Shown one piece after another: positions 25,532 to 37,353 of a stretch of DNA of 64,000 nt. Position 1 is the stretch's first letter; every line of letters starts with the position of its first letter. A model generated the notes under the pieces. The model made no database searches, was not told where the DNA came from, and was given only the letters and a program-made list of their open reading frames with translations. The position numbers and the translations under genes are program-made. The stretch comes from Sclerotinia nivalis (taxonomy: Eukaryota; Ascomycota; Leotiomycetes; Helotiales; Sclerotiniaceae): NCBI GenBank assembly GCA_029531795.1, contig JAPEIS010000006.1:62001-126000 (forward strand), read 5' to 3'.

Positions 25532-28500
25532 GATTGCGAAGTTGATTGATCACAGCAGGTAAAGAGAGTGGTCGTAGAAGTGCGACTAAAGATCTCAACC
25601 CAGTGGAGGGGAAACACGAGGATAAATATACCGCTGCCATACCCAGTGAATATGAAGCTACACCACCTGAATTCCCCACATCCCATTTCATCATCCCAGT
25701 ACCAACCAATTCGGAGAATGTCGCATGCTGCTCGCATGCACATCTAGCTTGCATGGGACCATATCCCTTCCCTCACAAACGGGAAGGCCATACCAATCAG
25801 CACCGTTATCAGCTGGTACGAGCTCTCACGATTGTGCTTTGTGAACTGATTCGCGTGTTGCTCCATCACGGAGACCTCCCAAATAGGAAGGTGAGTAACT
25901 GATATTGACGCACGGAACACATCATAGCCCATACCAAATCGTTCTAGAAGATATAAACTTGGACCCCAGATTCTAAAATTGACAAGGCTCCCTCGTTTTG
26001 TGTGGCAAATATAGTCGAGGGAAGACCAATTTGATAACCCCCTTGTGTATTGTGGTGAAGATAGAGTTCTGTTTTCACCCGATACCACTATGGGGGCTGT
26101 CGTGCATACAATATAATTACCCTGAACATGTATGGGCAAAGGCAGTCAAGCCAGCCACCCAGTACTACCTCAATGGCAAAGATAGATGCGAGACCTTCCC
26201 CACTACAAGTCCATTTTGCCATCCTCCATCACGCAATCATATCCCCAATCTCACGAGTCAAAGCATGACATCAAAAATCCACCTTCAATCGTATGCCCTT
26301 CATCTCTACCAAAATTCATCTAAACCAAAGCATTCTCATTTGTCAAGCGATTTCATCGCCAACAAATAATCATCTCCTCCTTACTCCACAATAGGAAGGT
26401 AACGTTTGATGCCAAGTTTTTAAGAAAAATCGCCAAGCAGTCAATCCGATAAGAAAATTTAGGTCGCGCGAGCAGCAGTAAGGTAAGAGGGTAAAAGAGG
26501 TGAGAGGCGAACAAAGTTTCTGGAATGAGTTGACGGTAAACTCGGCTCTATAACCAGTCGACTGGAACAGGAACATCCTATCCACATTTCTATCCCAGGT
26601 TTTCAGTATGGAATTTGGACTTGCAAGACTAGGCATACAGGATTGCTACAAACCAACTGCCTCAAGTTACTTTGACCTGCCAAATAAGATTTAATTTGTT
26701 AACCGAAGTCTACTTGGCAATACTTGGTATAAGGTCAAGGGTAAGGAATAGAGAGTAAGCTTATGTATCTACTCTGTACTCCGTATTCAAATGAGCCGCC
26801 CGTCTTTCATCTCGCCGTTAGTCCTAGCCAACAAGCATTTTCCTTTCCTTGGGATCAAGATGATTTGATTTATGGTGGGGTGAAACCATGTGCTTTACTC
26901 TAAAAAAATCACCGGGGATAGCTAGCTGGACAATTGATAATAAGCAAAGAAGTATTATTGGATTTAGATCTGAAATTCCGTGATGATGATTGGATAGGAT
27001 TATTTTTGGGCCTTCGAGGCTTCTAAAATTGATACCCGATAGGGGTTTTTGAACCGAGCTGGAAGTACAAATCCTCGCTCACCTCGGTCCTTCTTGCAGT
27101 TACGATAAGACCAAACGAGATATGGTGAAATAGTCTGCGAGATTGTGAAATTTAAGTACCTACTAGGTAAATATTATGTTTGTTTGTTATATTCTTTCAA
27201 TACAACTAACTAATAATAGATATATACATCCAAAACTAAGCTTGAAGGACATGCTCTTCAAGGGTGTTATAGAAAGATGTGAATTTGCCACTTCTCTTTT
27301 TTCAGACATTAGATGATACGGTGTGAGATGGAGGACCCCGACCCGGTAGGTTATTGATATGTGGATATATGGTAAGAAACAAGTGGAGAAACCATGCCAT
27401 CACCCAACCCCCCTTCATCCATATCTAATCAGTCCTGATTGATCTTTATGCTTGCATACCGACATCCATATCAAAAGCATCATGACCTCAACCAAAGATC
27501 CCCAAGTAGGTACAATCTGCAAGCCAGAGGCGAAGCATTGTTCTAAGAATCTTGGAAGCCAGCCAACAAAAACAATGTTGCACCGGATTATCAAGAGTAA
27601 AGGTAACCTAAAGATGCCATACGATACGAGACCCAGAAGATGATTTCATCGAGATCACCTACATCTCACACCAAATCAGTGAAGGCTGAAATCTTTATTG
27701 CTTGTTTCTTCTGTAGCTTGAACGAGCTGGTTATCCGGCTGTGGTTATCCGGCGCTTATTTTTGAAGATGACAGGCAAGGTACCAAGGCGGCATAAATTA
27801 TTCAATCAATCGAAGGATTCTCATTCAAAAACAACAGTAAGCACCAGTTTGATCATACCATGCTTATCATGTACTGTTTTGAGTTCTGACTTCCCGGTTG
27901 AAGGAATCAATCCACGTGGGATATCACTTAGATCGATGCGGGAATACCTCCGTAGGAACGAGATATGAACCTCTTATCTCATCTGATAAAGAGCCAAACT
28001 TGCTGGTTGTAATATGATTTTCGGGTATAGGCGCTCAATGTCGGTCGCCCCTTATGCAGGATGATTGAATTTGGTGGGCATTCTCACATCGAGAATATTG
28101 GACCAACAGGACCAACAAGACTGATGGTTTTGGAAATGACATAAAGTGATACGAAGTGCCTGCAGGACTTGGCAATTTTCAAATTTCGGACGATGGTACT
28201 GTTTGGGTCTTCAAGATATTGTCTGGTAACTTGGATCCAACTGTTGGCTTCAACGATAAACATGTGAACTGATAAAATATTTGTTGGTATATAGAAGAAG
28301 AAGGAGAAGAAGCTGCTGAAATAGAAAGAAGAAAGGAAACAAAGAGAAGTCATAATCTATGAGTCAATATCTCCTTGGGTAGGGCGAGATTGGGCGTGCA
28401 TAGAGCAGAAGGGGATGTAAGTTAACGTTGCGACCGTATACTTGCGTGTTGACAGTGAACTTTGGCACAACAGCTCAACTTACAACAGCAGTGATTAAAG

Positions 28501-29150
28501 CTCATATATTTTAAAAAAATTCTCGCAATTTTTCCTGACAAATTTGCTACAGGAATGTACCTTGTTAACTCTAAGCAATTTGATCTCCAAGACCAGTATG
28601 GTTTTATATGATTTTCTTCGCTAGGTATATAATGGGTGTCCTGGGAAGGGCGTATTCATTCACTCCTTATATCCTCTTTTTCCCCCTCCCGTCTTTCATC
28701 TCCATCTCCATCTCCATCTCCATCTTTATTTCTATCTCCATTATATCTTTTTTACATATCAACCTTATAAAATTTCAAATAACTTCAAATTTATCTACAC
28801 CAACAGACACTATTCAAGTGAGGGTATGAGGGCATGTTTCTCTACTTTACTTCATTTCAAAAAGTTAGGGTTATTATTTCCCAATTATTTCAATTCCCAT
28901 TTTATTTTCTTACCCCAATTCATATGAATGGGGAGAAGCGGAAAGAGCTGTCAAAATTGGTGGGATGTACATATACGTTTCCAGGCAACATACGAAGATT
29001 TCAAAGTGATGTATGTAATCGTATTGAACAACCACCTGTTCTCAACCATCAATTAGGAAATCGCATCCCAAACACACAGCAATCATCCACCTCCCCAATC
29101 CATCTCCTCTCTCCACCCCTTCTCCCCATTCCCCTACATCCCATAGCCTA
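25532..29150. other. Long intergenic stretch
   Basis: About 3.6 kb lack a recognised gene. ORFs at 25546-25902 (+), 25744-26139 (-), 25998-26369 (+) and 28084-28353 (-) overlap each other or have no motifs. A CCATCT/TCTCCA microsatellite lies at about 28691-28740. The part next to 25531 must hold the peptide transporter promoter. Confidence 0.4.
28690..28742. repeat. CCATCT microsatellite
   Basis: Five nearly perfect copies of a CATCTC hexamer occur in a pyrimidine-rich tract, decaying into TTTCTATCTCCATT. Confidence 0.85.
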
Positions 29151-29162
29151 CCCCTCGCACAT

Positions 29163-30136
29163 TTCTCTACATACTCCCTAAATCCCTCCCCTCTCCCAAT
29201 AAACCATTCAAATTTCCACCCAACTTAGCCTCTTCACCCGTCCTAACCGGAGTATCAAGTTCCACCAAAACATTAGCCAGATCTTCCTCCACACCTTCCT
29301 CCACAGCTCCCTTCAATATTCCCCTCCTCCACGCTCAAATGACTAATTTCTCTTCCCAATGTTTTCGTCAAGAGTGATGCGACATTATCAAATGACCACA
29401 ATTGATACCCTCTTTAAATCAGCTCCCTCCCCTCCCGATATCATTACTTCTCCATCCAGTTAGAGCTTTATAGACCACATTTGCGACATCTTCCACACTC
29501 ACGAAAGGTATTTTACCTTTGCCTGTCGCTGAAACCAATCGGTTTCCATCACGAGTTGTGTATATATGGTGCATTTCTGAAAAATTCTCCATAAACCAGC
29601 TCGACTTCAATATTGTCCATTTCACAGCATTCGAATCGGAATCATACTGTTCTTCACCCATCCTGGAATTCCTTCCCTCCCCCTTTATAAAATCCGATAT
29701 TTGAGATATAATTGGTCCATCTCTGCCATGTTGTACACTCCACTCAAAAATACAATCTTTTTTACTCCCTTCTCAAGCCACTCCATCAATGAACCTTCTG
29801 GCCAGAGGAAGCGCATCAGGAACGGGAGGAGCGATAATGAAGACCGCATCGATCAGCTTCCCCCTCGTCTCGCCACTTCCATTAAGTGGAATAAAAGGCT
29901 AGCCATAAGTATCCTCATCTGACCTGTTAAAATATCTCTCTCTGGTGTTTGAAAGTGATGCGGGAGATGATTGGTCCAGAACGGGATGCTAAAACAACAT
30001 TGTATCCGTCCGCTGAGATGGAAGGAGCGATACGCCGGGCAACCTTTCCTGTTCCGCCGAGACGTAGCCCTTTCCGTCTTTTCGTTCTTGACCCAGAACT
30101 TGGTGCCTTTGTTTCCATATCTGCCCATTTTTCCAA
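29163..30136 (-). pseudogene. Broken NmrA-like NAD(P)-binding oxidoreductase
   Basis: Segments of a NmrA-like Rossmann protein (the type resembling ergot-alkaloid and other short atypical dehydrogenases) follow one another in the right order but in different frames. The N-terminal LGGTGKVARRIAPSISADGY plus VVLASRSG is the dinucleotide-binding start. After a frame change comes GKLIDAVFIIAPPVPDALPL with an in-frame TAG upstream. Another change gives EKGVKKIVFLSGVYNM, then WTILKSSWFMENFSE and GKGKIPFVSVEDVANVVYKA, then a TAA and DNVASLLTKTLGREISH, and a last change gives VEEDLANVLVELDTPVRTGEE at the C terminus. At least four frameshifts and two stops are needed, so the gene is dead. The lesions are not of one RIP type. 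Confidence 0.85.
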
Positions 30137-30628
30137 ATATTCGAATGTGGCGTGACGAACTCTTCATAATTATTGACGAATAACCATCAATTCAATCGAA
30201 AATGTGTGAAATTGGGACTTTTATCCTTGATTAATGTTGAGGTTGTGACAATGTACCGAAAATAAACCTATTAAATACGCCGAAAGTTTATTTGGGAGAT
30301 CCGGTTACTGGCATAAATCATGGACAGTCAATTTCCTGCGTATATGCATGATGTTCACACCAATGCACCATCCACAATTTTAGTGGTTTTTATCATGCGG
30401 AGTATGCCCGAAGGAAGCCAACCCACTTTACTCCTCCGATAGTGCCGAACTCCGGTCCTGTCGTGATTCTGATTCGGACGATTTTTGGTGCTAATTCCGA
30501 AAAGTCTCCTTTGAGTGTCTTCAAAATTATATACCCCAATTAGAAGAGTCTCATCAAGCAAGAATAAATCTGAGATATTGTTAATAAGACGTCATAGTAT
30601 CAAATAGCAGCCAGCAATGAAGATAAAC
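30137..30628. other. Intergenic
   Basis: I see no supported gene or clear regulatory element between the NmrA-like relic and the end of the Zn2Cys6 gene. Confidence 0.5.
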
Positions 30629-32405
30629 CTACATTTGAATCCCCATTTGTTGTTGAACTACTCTCCAATCGAACTTCCGTTCATACTGATGTTGTCTTCT
30701 CCAAAGTATTTCCAGTAGTTCCAAGGCTCGATCCGCATGCTGTATCTCATTAGCTTTATTCCAGGACCTTCATTCCTAATTCTCTTCCTCTACCATTTCC
30801 ACAAAGAACAAAACTTACATAAAGCGCAATCCTAGTATCGGCCTTTAACTTCTTCCTAACCATATCCTCTACTGCCCAATCATTGAAGATACTTGCTCCT
30901 GCTGCAAACAATCCATAATATAAACCCATCTCCAGTCCATATCCCTCCGGTGTCTCAGCAGCAATATCTAGGACTTGTTTGATTGCCTCTGAAACTTCTG
31001 GATCTTGTGGCTCTTCACCGACCGGATCAATAATATGATGAATAAAGAGAATACATCCGTACATGCAAGCTTTAGTACTAGAAAAAGCTTCCGCTTCGAG
31101 AGTTTCCGCGACAGTAAGTTTAGTATCGCGGGGTTGTCGTCGCCAATCGTTAGAAAGATCGCGAATGAAAGAGGGACAATTCTGCCACCACGTTTGAACC
31201 TCCTGTTTGATTCCAATGGCTTCCCGTTTAATGATGATCTGTTCTTCAAAGGAAGTTTCTGTTAAGGAACGACTGGATAGGCGAGATAACTTGGCCATGA
31301 AAACCATAAACATATGGAATTCCCCCGTCATAACACCACCAGGGTCATAATATGGCCAGTTCAAAGGTGCTTCTGCCGTTGAGGCGGAATCACCAATTTG
31401 CTTTGGACTTGTTGATAGTGTTGGCGCATCTTCAAGCCAATAATTTCCAGGTAATAGAGGACCTTGCCCTGCCCATAGAGAACCGGAAACGTCAAGAAGC
31501 GCAAAAAATCTTGTGAGAAAATCGGTAGTTCTAGGGCCTCCTCGATGCAAGATAAGGTCTCGTGCACCTTTAAGATGCTCCAGCCATAAGCCTCTATCTG
31601 AATGTGATATCTGTCTTTTGTGAGCGAAGCGTACCCTTGGATAAGGATATTGGAAAGAATATTACCTCATAGACACATAGTAAGAGACATGCACCTAGTG
31701 TAGCATTCTGTTTCGCAACCGAGGAGTCACATAATGCCGCATTTAGCTCCCTCAAAGCCATGGAATAATGTTTCGTGGCCTTGACTTCGTGCTGCTTATC
31801 AGTCCTGCTCATATGTCCCGCCGCCACTGCAATAATACTATGTAACAATGCCGGGCTCGTCGTTACAAATGGAACTAGTTCTTCTTTGAAAGGATTCCCT
31901 TCATCATCATTTGCATACGCCAAGAACCTCGTGCAAAACCCAACAAAATGATGAATGTAGGGCATCGTCGTTTTATCAATATTAGGAAACTCAATAACAA
32001 ACGAATCCTTTGGGATACGTGTTTTTCCAAGAGCAAGCTGCTGAGTTGTAGGTAGTGAGCTGGTACTGGAGAGTCCGTGGCCATGAGATGTTGTGGCGAG
32101 CATGTGAGCTGGAGGTGTACTCCATTTACAATCGCGTTGAAGTCGTATACAACGACCACAATCCGGTTTCCCTTCGTCGCACTTAACTTTCCTTGCTCGA
32201 CATGTCAAGCAACCTTTGATGCGTTAGAATTGGTACTTGAAAAGAGGAATGTCATGTGTCATCTGATGAGATTGACGATTGATGATATTGATGATATCGA
32301 TGATATCGATGATTGATAGATGATTGATAATTGCTGCAAAAGGAACGTGAACGGACCTGTTCTTGTTCGAGGTACCGGGGCTTTAATCCCCATTCCAGGA
32401 GCCAT
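30629..32405 (-). CDS. Zn2Cys6 fungal-type transcription factor
   Basis: This is a nuclear regulator with an N-terminal binuclear zinc cluster and a fungal-specific regulatory domain. Four exons (32405-32357, 32213-31666, 31610-30819, 30739-30629) give 499 residues. Intron 1 lies immediately before the zinc cluster; splicing yields RTRTGCLTCRARKVKC. The six cysteines are at about 18, 21, 28, 35, 38 and 45 with spacing C-x2-C-x6-C-x6-C-x2-C-x6-C. The middle region (about 85-330) is the Fungal_trans_2-like domain with LLLCVYE and WLEHLKGARDLILHRGG, rebuilt across intron 2. Upstream in-frame ATGs could extend the N terminus. Target genes cannot be deduced; the neighbouring transporter and the broken NmrA-like gene are only positional candidates. 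Confidence 0.92.
32281..32331. repeat. GATGATATC/GATTGATA microsatellite in intron 1 of the Zn2Cys6 gene
   Basis: Imperfect repeats of GATGATATY followed by GATTGATA units fill most of the first intron (32214-32356) of the transcription factor gene. Confidence 0.75.
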
Positions 32406-33621
32406 ATTTAATTTGGTATTCGAGGCATTCAAATTGCTTTTCCCTTTGTACATATCAATGGAAGGGGTAAATATCGTGCATATAGCTTGAAGTTGATAAC
32501 TTTGCGACATAGAAGTAAGTGTAGTATGTTTACTCGGTACAAATGGCAAAAAAAGAGTCAAGCAACAGGAACACATTTAGTGAAGTTCCACTTTCTATGC
32601 CTGTCGATCGATTAACCAGGAACGAATAACCTGCAGTTGCTCTTTCCTTCAATAAGACTAGAATATGTAAGACAGAACCACTTTCGACCCTTTAACTAGC
32701 TTTGATTGGGTAGTTTTGGTCACCGAGGTGGATTATTGCACGTTTGGACTTATGGAGTTATTAACCTTGTGGGTGGAGCTGAAAATTAACCAAGGGAAAA
32801 AAAGGAGTAAAATACCCAGGACCTAGTATTGGTAATGTATATATGAAAATCTGGAAAACTAACTTTTAATTATTCCATCAATGGTATCAAAATTCTCCCC
32901 ATTGACAATCAACCTCACAATCTCACATCCTTCTCGTTCTCGTTCTCTATTTTTTTTTTAACCTATCTAAAAGTTTTGAGATGCTAGAATCATAGGAAAA
33001 TCATCCTCATCATCATAAGTCCTTGCCCTTCGTCATGATCTTTTGCTTTGATGTTAATCAGTGGATTTTAACTTGATTCTTTAAACTCATGAAGGGGTCA
33101 ACCGTCAATCATACTTTTCTCCAACATTTATAGTTTCAACCTCTGAGAATCATTTCAATATAATTGGTCACATTTCCAATCTTCCAGTTTGATGCGGGAT
33201 GACCAAACTCTATATATATAAAAAATACTTTACCTTGCGTAGAGTACCTAGCTTTGAATAGTTTGCGGCATTATTACTGCCGAATCGTGCCACCGTAAAT
33301 GCCGGAAGGCGGGAAGGGGAGACCCGTGAAGAAGATCTAGAAATCCATGGAAGGTGGAAGATGGGCGATTCACTCATGCCACATGGGTTGATGGCATGGG
33401 TTCGACGTTCTATATATGCCACACAGCATGGTTGTGTTCATTGCACGACGATATAAAGAACACGTACCGATAACATGTGAATAAAATTAGTATCTAGATT
33501 ATATCTTTAAATATATAGTAGCCTCTGGAGGTATAAAAATAAAGTAATGCGTAAAACATGCGTCAACAGTCGAAATCATCATCATAACGGTAATCATCTA
33601 ACCATATAATCATGCGTCCTT
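32406..33621. other. Intergenic
   Basis: It holds the likely promoter of the Zn2Cys6 gene and the 3' flank of the Atg22-like gene. A TTCTCG triplet repeat and a poly-T run occur at about 32933-32960. No gene is seen. Confidence 0.5.
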
Positions 33622-35474
33622 CTATTTCGTCTTGTAGAATCCACCCACTCCGCTACTACTTTCCGTGGAACCAAATCTAGCTGTGTTCAACTCATTATCT
33701 TTAACCTGCTGCAAATCCATCTTCTCCCTTTCCAAATACTCTGCACATTCAACCCTGCTCTTCGATTCACTAACCCAAAAGATTGCAACTGTAGGGACAA
33801 ATATCAATGCTGCCACAAATGGAAAAGCTGCCCATTGACTTCCATTGCGATCAACAATAGCACTTGAAACAATTGGGCCAATCCACGCTGATCCTTTTGA
33901 TACAATACCCAAAAGACTGAAGAACAGGTACTCTCTTCCTTTAGGTACCAGCTCTGCCATAAATGCTTGTCCGTATGGATATTGAGCACCGAGGGTAATT
34001 CCATATTGCGCTTGGAAGAGCCAAAACTCCCATTCATTATGAAATCCAAATTTGGTGGTCCAGATACCTACCACTCCCCAAAGTGCAATGAGTACACAAC
34101 CGCAATTGCAAAATTGTAGCATGGCCTTGGTCCGGATCTTGAACTTTTCTTGAATATAATAGGCGCCGAAGACTCCAACTGTAGTTGAGCCACCTTGAAC
34201 CATGATGAGATAGGTGTTTTGTGTTGCGGAAAACTCAACAACTTGTGTTTGTGCAATTGAGACAAGTGTTAGTACTGTAGCGACTCCGTCTGCCAACAGA
34301 AAAAATGCAATGAGATAGAAGAAAGTTTGCTTCAACTTCCATACCTGCTTTGCGGCGAAGTAGGTTTGCTTGAAGCCAAATGTAAGATAGTTGTCTCCTT
34401 TCGGTAGAGGCGGTCCAGGTCTTTTCTTTTCCCAGATAAACCATGGAATAGCAAGAATAATCCACCAACCAGTGGTGACAGCAACAGAAACAGAATATCC
34501 CCAGTTGTTTTGCTGTGTGGAATCATTCGCACCGATTCCTGCAAGGGCTGCCAATGCTAAAGCTCCACAAATTGTGAATCCAACATTATTCCACCCATAA
34601 CTTATATTCATAACCTTGGACCTTGCCATTGAGCACTTGTGTTCGTATTCTTCCTCTGTCAATGCGCCCTGTGCATAATCTTCTTTCGCTTTATGGACTT
34701 CGGGGAGATCGTGAGCAAGTTTGGGAAATATCGCGTTGAAGAAAACGTAAGAAGCCCACCAAGTGACACCTGGATAAGATCAGATACTGCGGGACTCAGG
34801 GCGGGGATAAAGACTCACTGCTTATAATATAAAGTGCCATGGCAATTCTCCACTGGTTTGCGTATTGTACTCCTAAGAACCCAAACTCGAAGGCGAATGA
34901 AAGAAGGGAGAATATTCTAACAACCCATGGGTTCCAATTTCCAAAATCTGCCAAACTTCCTATCGTAAGGAAAAGTATGGCTTGTGAAACGAACGTCAAT
35001 CCTGATCCTATCAACACCACCGATGTATATTCTTTCGTTCCTCCGTTCCAAAAGACATGACAAGGAGTATCATCGCCGCAAGGTGCGCTGCCCAATGGCA
35101 GAATATTTGGATTGAACCCGGCTTGGTATATCAAGTTTTGAAATAGAAGACTAGAGCTGAAGAGGGAATGAAGTCAGTAACAGAATGTCATGGAGGGTAT
35201 TGTTGTGCAAGATCGAATGCAGCGCAGCGACAACTTACTATTGAAAAGAGCCAATGCCATTATTTCCCGCATAGTATGCATAATATGACCAAAGTTCTTT
35301 CCTTGTAGCAGGTGGTCCTGCATCTTGTTGACGTGCATAATGTGTATGATGTGAGAGCGTTGTACCGACGATTTCAGTTCCAACAGTTCCATCTTCAGCG
35401 CTTTGATAAGATTCTGGAGCAGCCACAGCAGTGAAAGGTAACTTGTCAACTGTTTCATGCTCCGCAGCCGTCAT
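33622..35474 (-). CDS. atg22: Atg22-like vacuolar amino-acid effluxer (MFS)
   Basis: Atg22-family proteins export amino acids from the vacuole after autophagic breakdown. Three exons (35474-35239, 35156-34819, 34769-33622) encode 573 residues with about 12 predicted membrane helices. The family-typical N-terminal block ELWSYYAYYAGNNGIGSFQY spans intron 1 and is followed by SSLLFQNLIYQAGF. Later landmarks are WWASYVFFNAIFPKLAHDLP (across intron 2), ISYGWNNVGFTICG and QYGITLGAQYPYGQAFMAEL followed by VPKGREYLFFSLLGIVSKGS. The N-terminal 60 residues are polar. Filamentous fungi carry several Atg22 paralogues, so this may be a paralogue rather than the true autophagy gene. Confidence 0.88.
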
Positions 35475-37353
35475 GATGGAGGAAGATTAATAAGGCTAAT
35501 GTGAGAAGCGAAAAAGAGGTGGGCATTGGAGAAACAGGACCGGGAAGACGTAGAATGAAATATGAAATGAATTCTAACAGACCTAGAAGCGCTAGCAGGT
35601 GCGCTGCAGATGTGATGGCAGCTTTGGCCTGTGGGTTATGTATCTATTGACCAAATGGTACAAAGTCCGCAGAGCTTTTCAATAATTTCGACTTGGTCCC
35701 CGTGAACGGGTCCGTGAACGGTATGCAAGCTGCCTTGGGTCCTTACTCATATGCGGAGAACATATGACAGGGCAAGCCGACGGTGTAAACCAATTTGATA
35801 GATTAGAGGGAGAGAAAGTTGCGGCTTTCATTGGCTTTTCATTGATAAACATCGGTAGAATCTGCAGGTAACTTGTTGATCACGGAGGTATTGCTTCCCT
35901 TGCTTTAATCTTGAAAAGCGAAAAGGCTTGTGTAAGTTGTGTGTGTTTGTCTCGATGGTCCGATTTTCAAAAAACAGCATGAGTAGGTATGAAGCATTCC
36001 ATGGGGCTCTTGCGCCTATACCAATTCAAGTATTGTGGATTGAGAAAAAGTAACGAAAATGCGTTGGTAATGATACCAACGGAAAACCTAAGTGGAAGTT
36101 TCTCCACTCGTTCGATTCCACTCATTCGAGATTCCTCTGTAAGGCTAAAGAGTAATTCCATACCGGTATTCCTGTAATTCTGTCCAGACTACTCCGTAGA
36201 TATTAAATTTCGGGTAAATTGTCTGGTTGATTATTAATAGGAGTCGTGCTGCCAGAAAGTGTGAAACTCGGACGCTAGAGAAATCAGGTGGTATGTGCAT
36301 AGAGTTTCGGAGTTGTACTTACTCTGGTATTGTATACTTTCTGGCTGCACGAAGTATCTAACTATCTAACAGGAGATGTGTGAATTACACCGCATTTGTT
36401 CTTTCCTTCTACCTCTCACCAGCCTACTCTGTACGAGGTAGGCGCTCGAATTATCATCAATCAAAATCAAATCATTCTGCCCTCCCCTGCGAGCCCAGAG
36501 CGAAACGGAGTGTCACATAACTCATATCCACATACTCGGGTATCTCCTTATATGTTGAGATTTCCCCTCAAATCCCTCCCTTTTTAATGAATAGTTTTCA
36601 CAATATTTCACTAACATTCACTAAATCAACATAATGATCGCTTCGAGTCATTTATGCTCACCTATTCTTGATTTTCCTTAATACACGACTCAAATTTATC
36701 AAGTCTTTCTCCGACGACCCCTCGTTTCTACTCTCTCCCGAGTGCATACAGAGTAAATACCGGCACTTTGACATTCAAAATCTTTCAGTAATCCGTTACT
36801 ATTTCTACCATCGACTCTCTCTCCCGAGTTAACTGAAACCCGGTTTTCCCCGCGCCCACTTTTCCTGCTATCTTTTTCCCTCATTCAATGTGCCATTAAC
36901 TGTCTTTCATTCAGATCGTACAAATAACGAATAAACCCTGAAAGTCATGTACATCATCGATTATTACATAAGGTACCGGCGTGTTATTGGGAAGCTGCAG
37001 ACCTGCCTTATGTTATCGCAAGGTTCCCACTCCTCGTTGGGTCACAGCTCGCTCCTCGCCTTACACCTACAACATACCAAAAAAGGAATCCTAGCCTTGG
37101 TAGGCGAGCAGAAGATCCTATTATGTACGCAATTGTTTGATATAATAAACCTCCAATTTCGATCATGGATACTCATGTTTATATCGAGGTTGCACAGTCC
37201 TTTACTCTCTTCTGTTCTTTTGGCACATCTATTCATTATACCCTTCCTATGTTCAATTTTGTTTCTTCCGATATACTCTATATAAGTTCGTGATATCCCA
37301 TGCAACATCGAAATCAATTTTTAGCCATTCAAGATCCGGCGCCAACGGGCAAA
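35475..37353. other. Intergenic, divergent promoters of Atg22-like and oxoprolinase-like genes
   Basis: The two flanking genes point away from each other, so about 1.9 kb of sequence holds both promoters. Short open frames are present (36947-37285 plus and its antisense) without family signal. A GTGAACGG direct repeat lies near 35701-35720. Confidence 0.45.
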
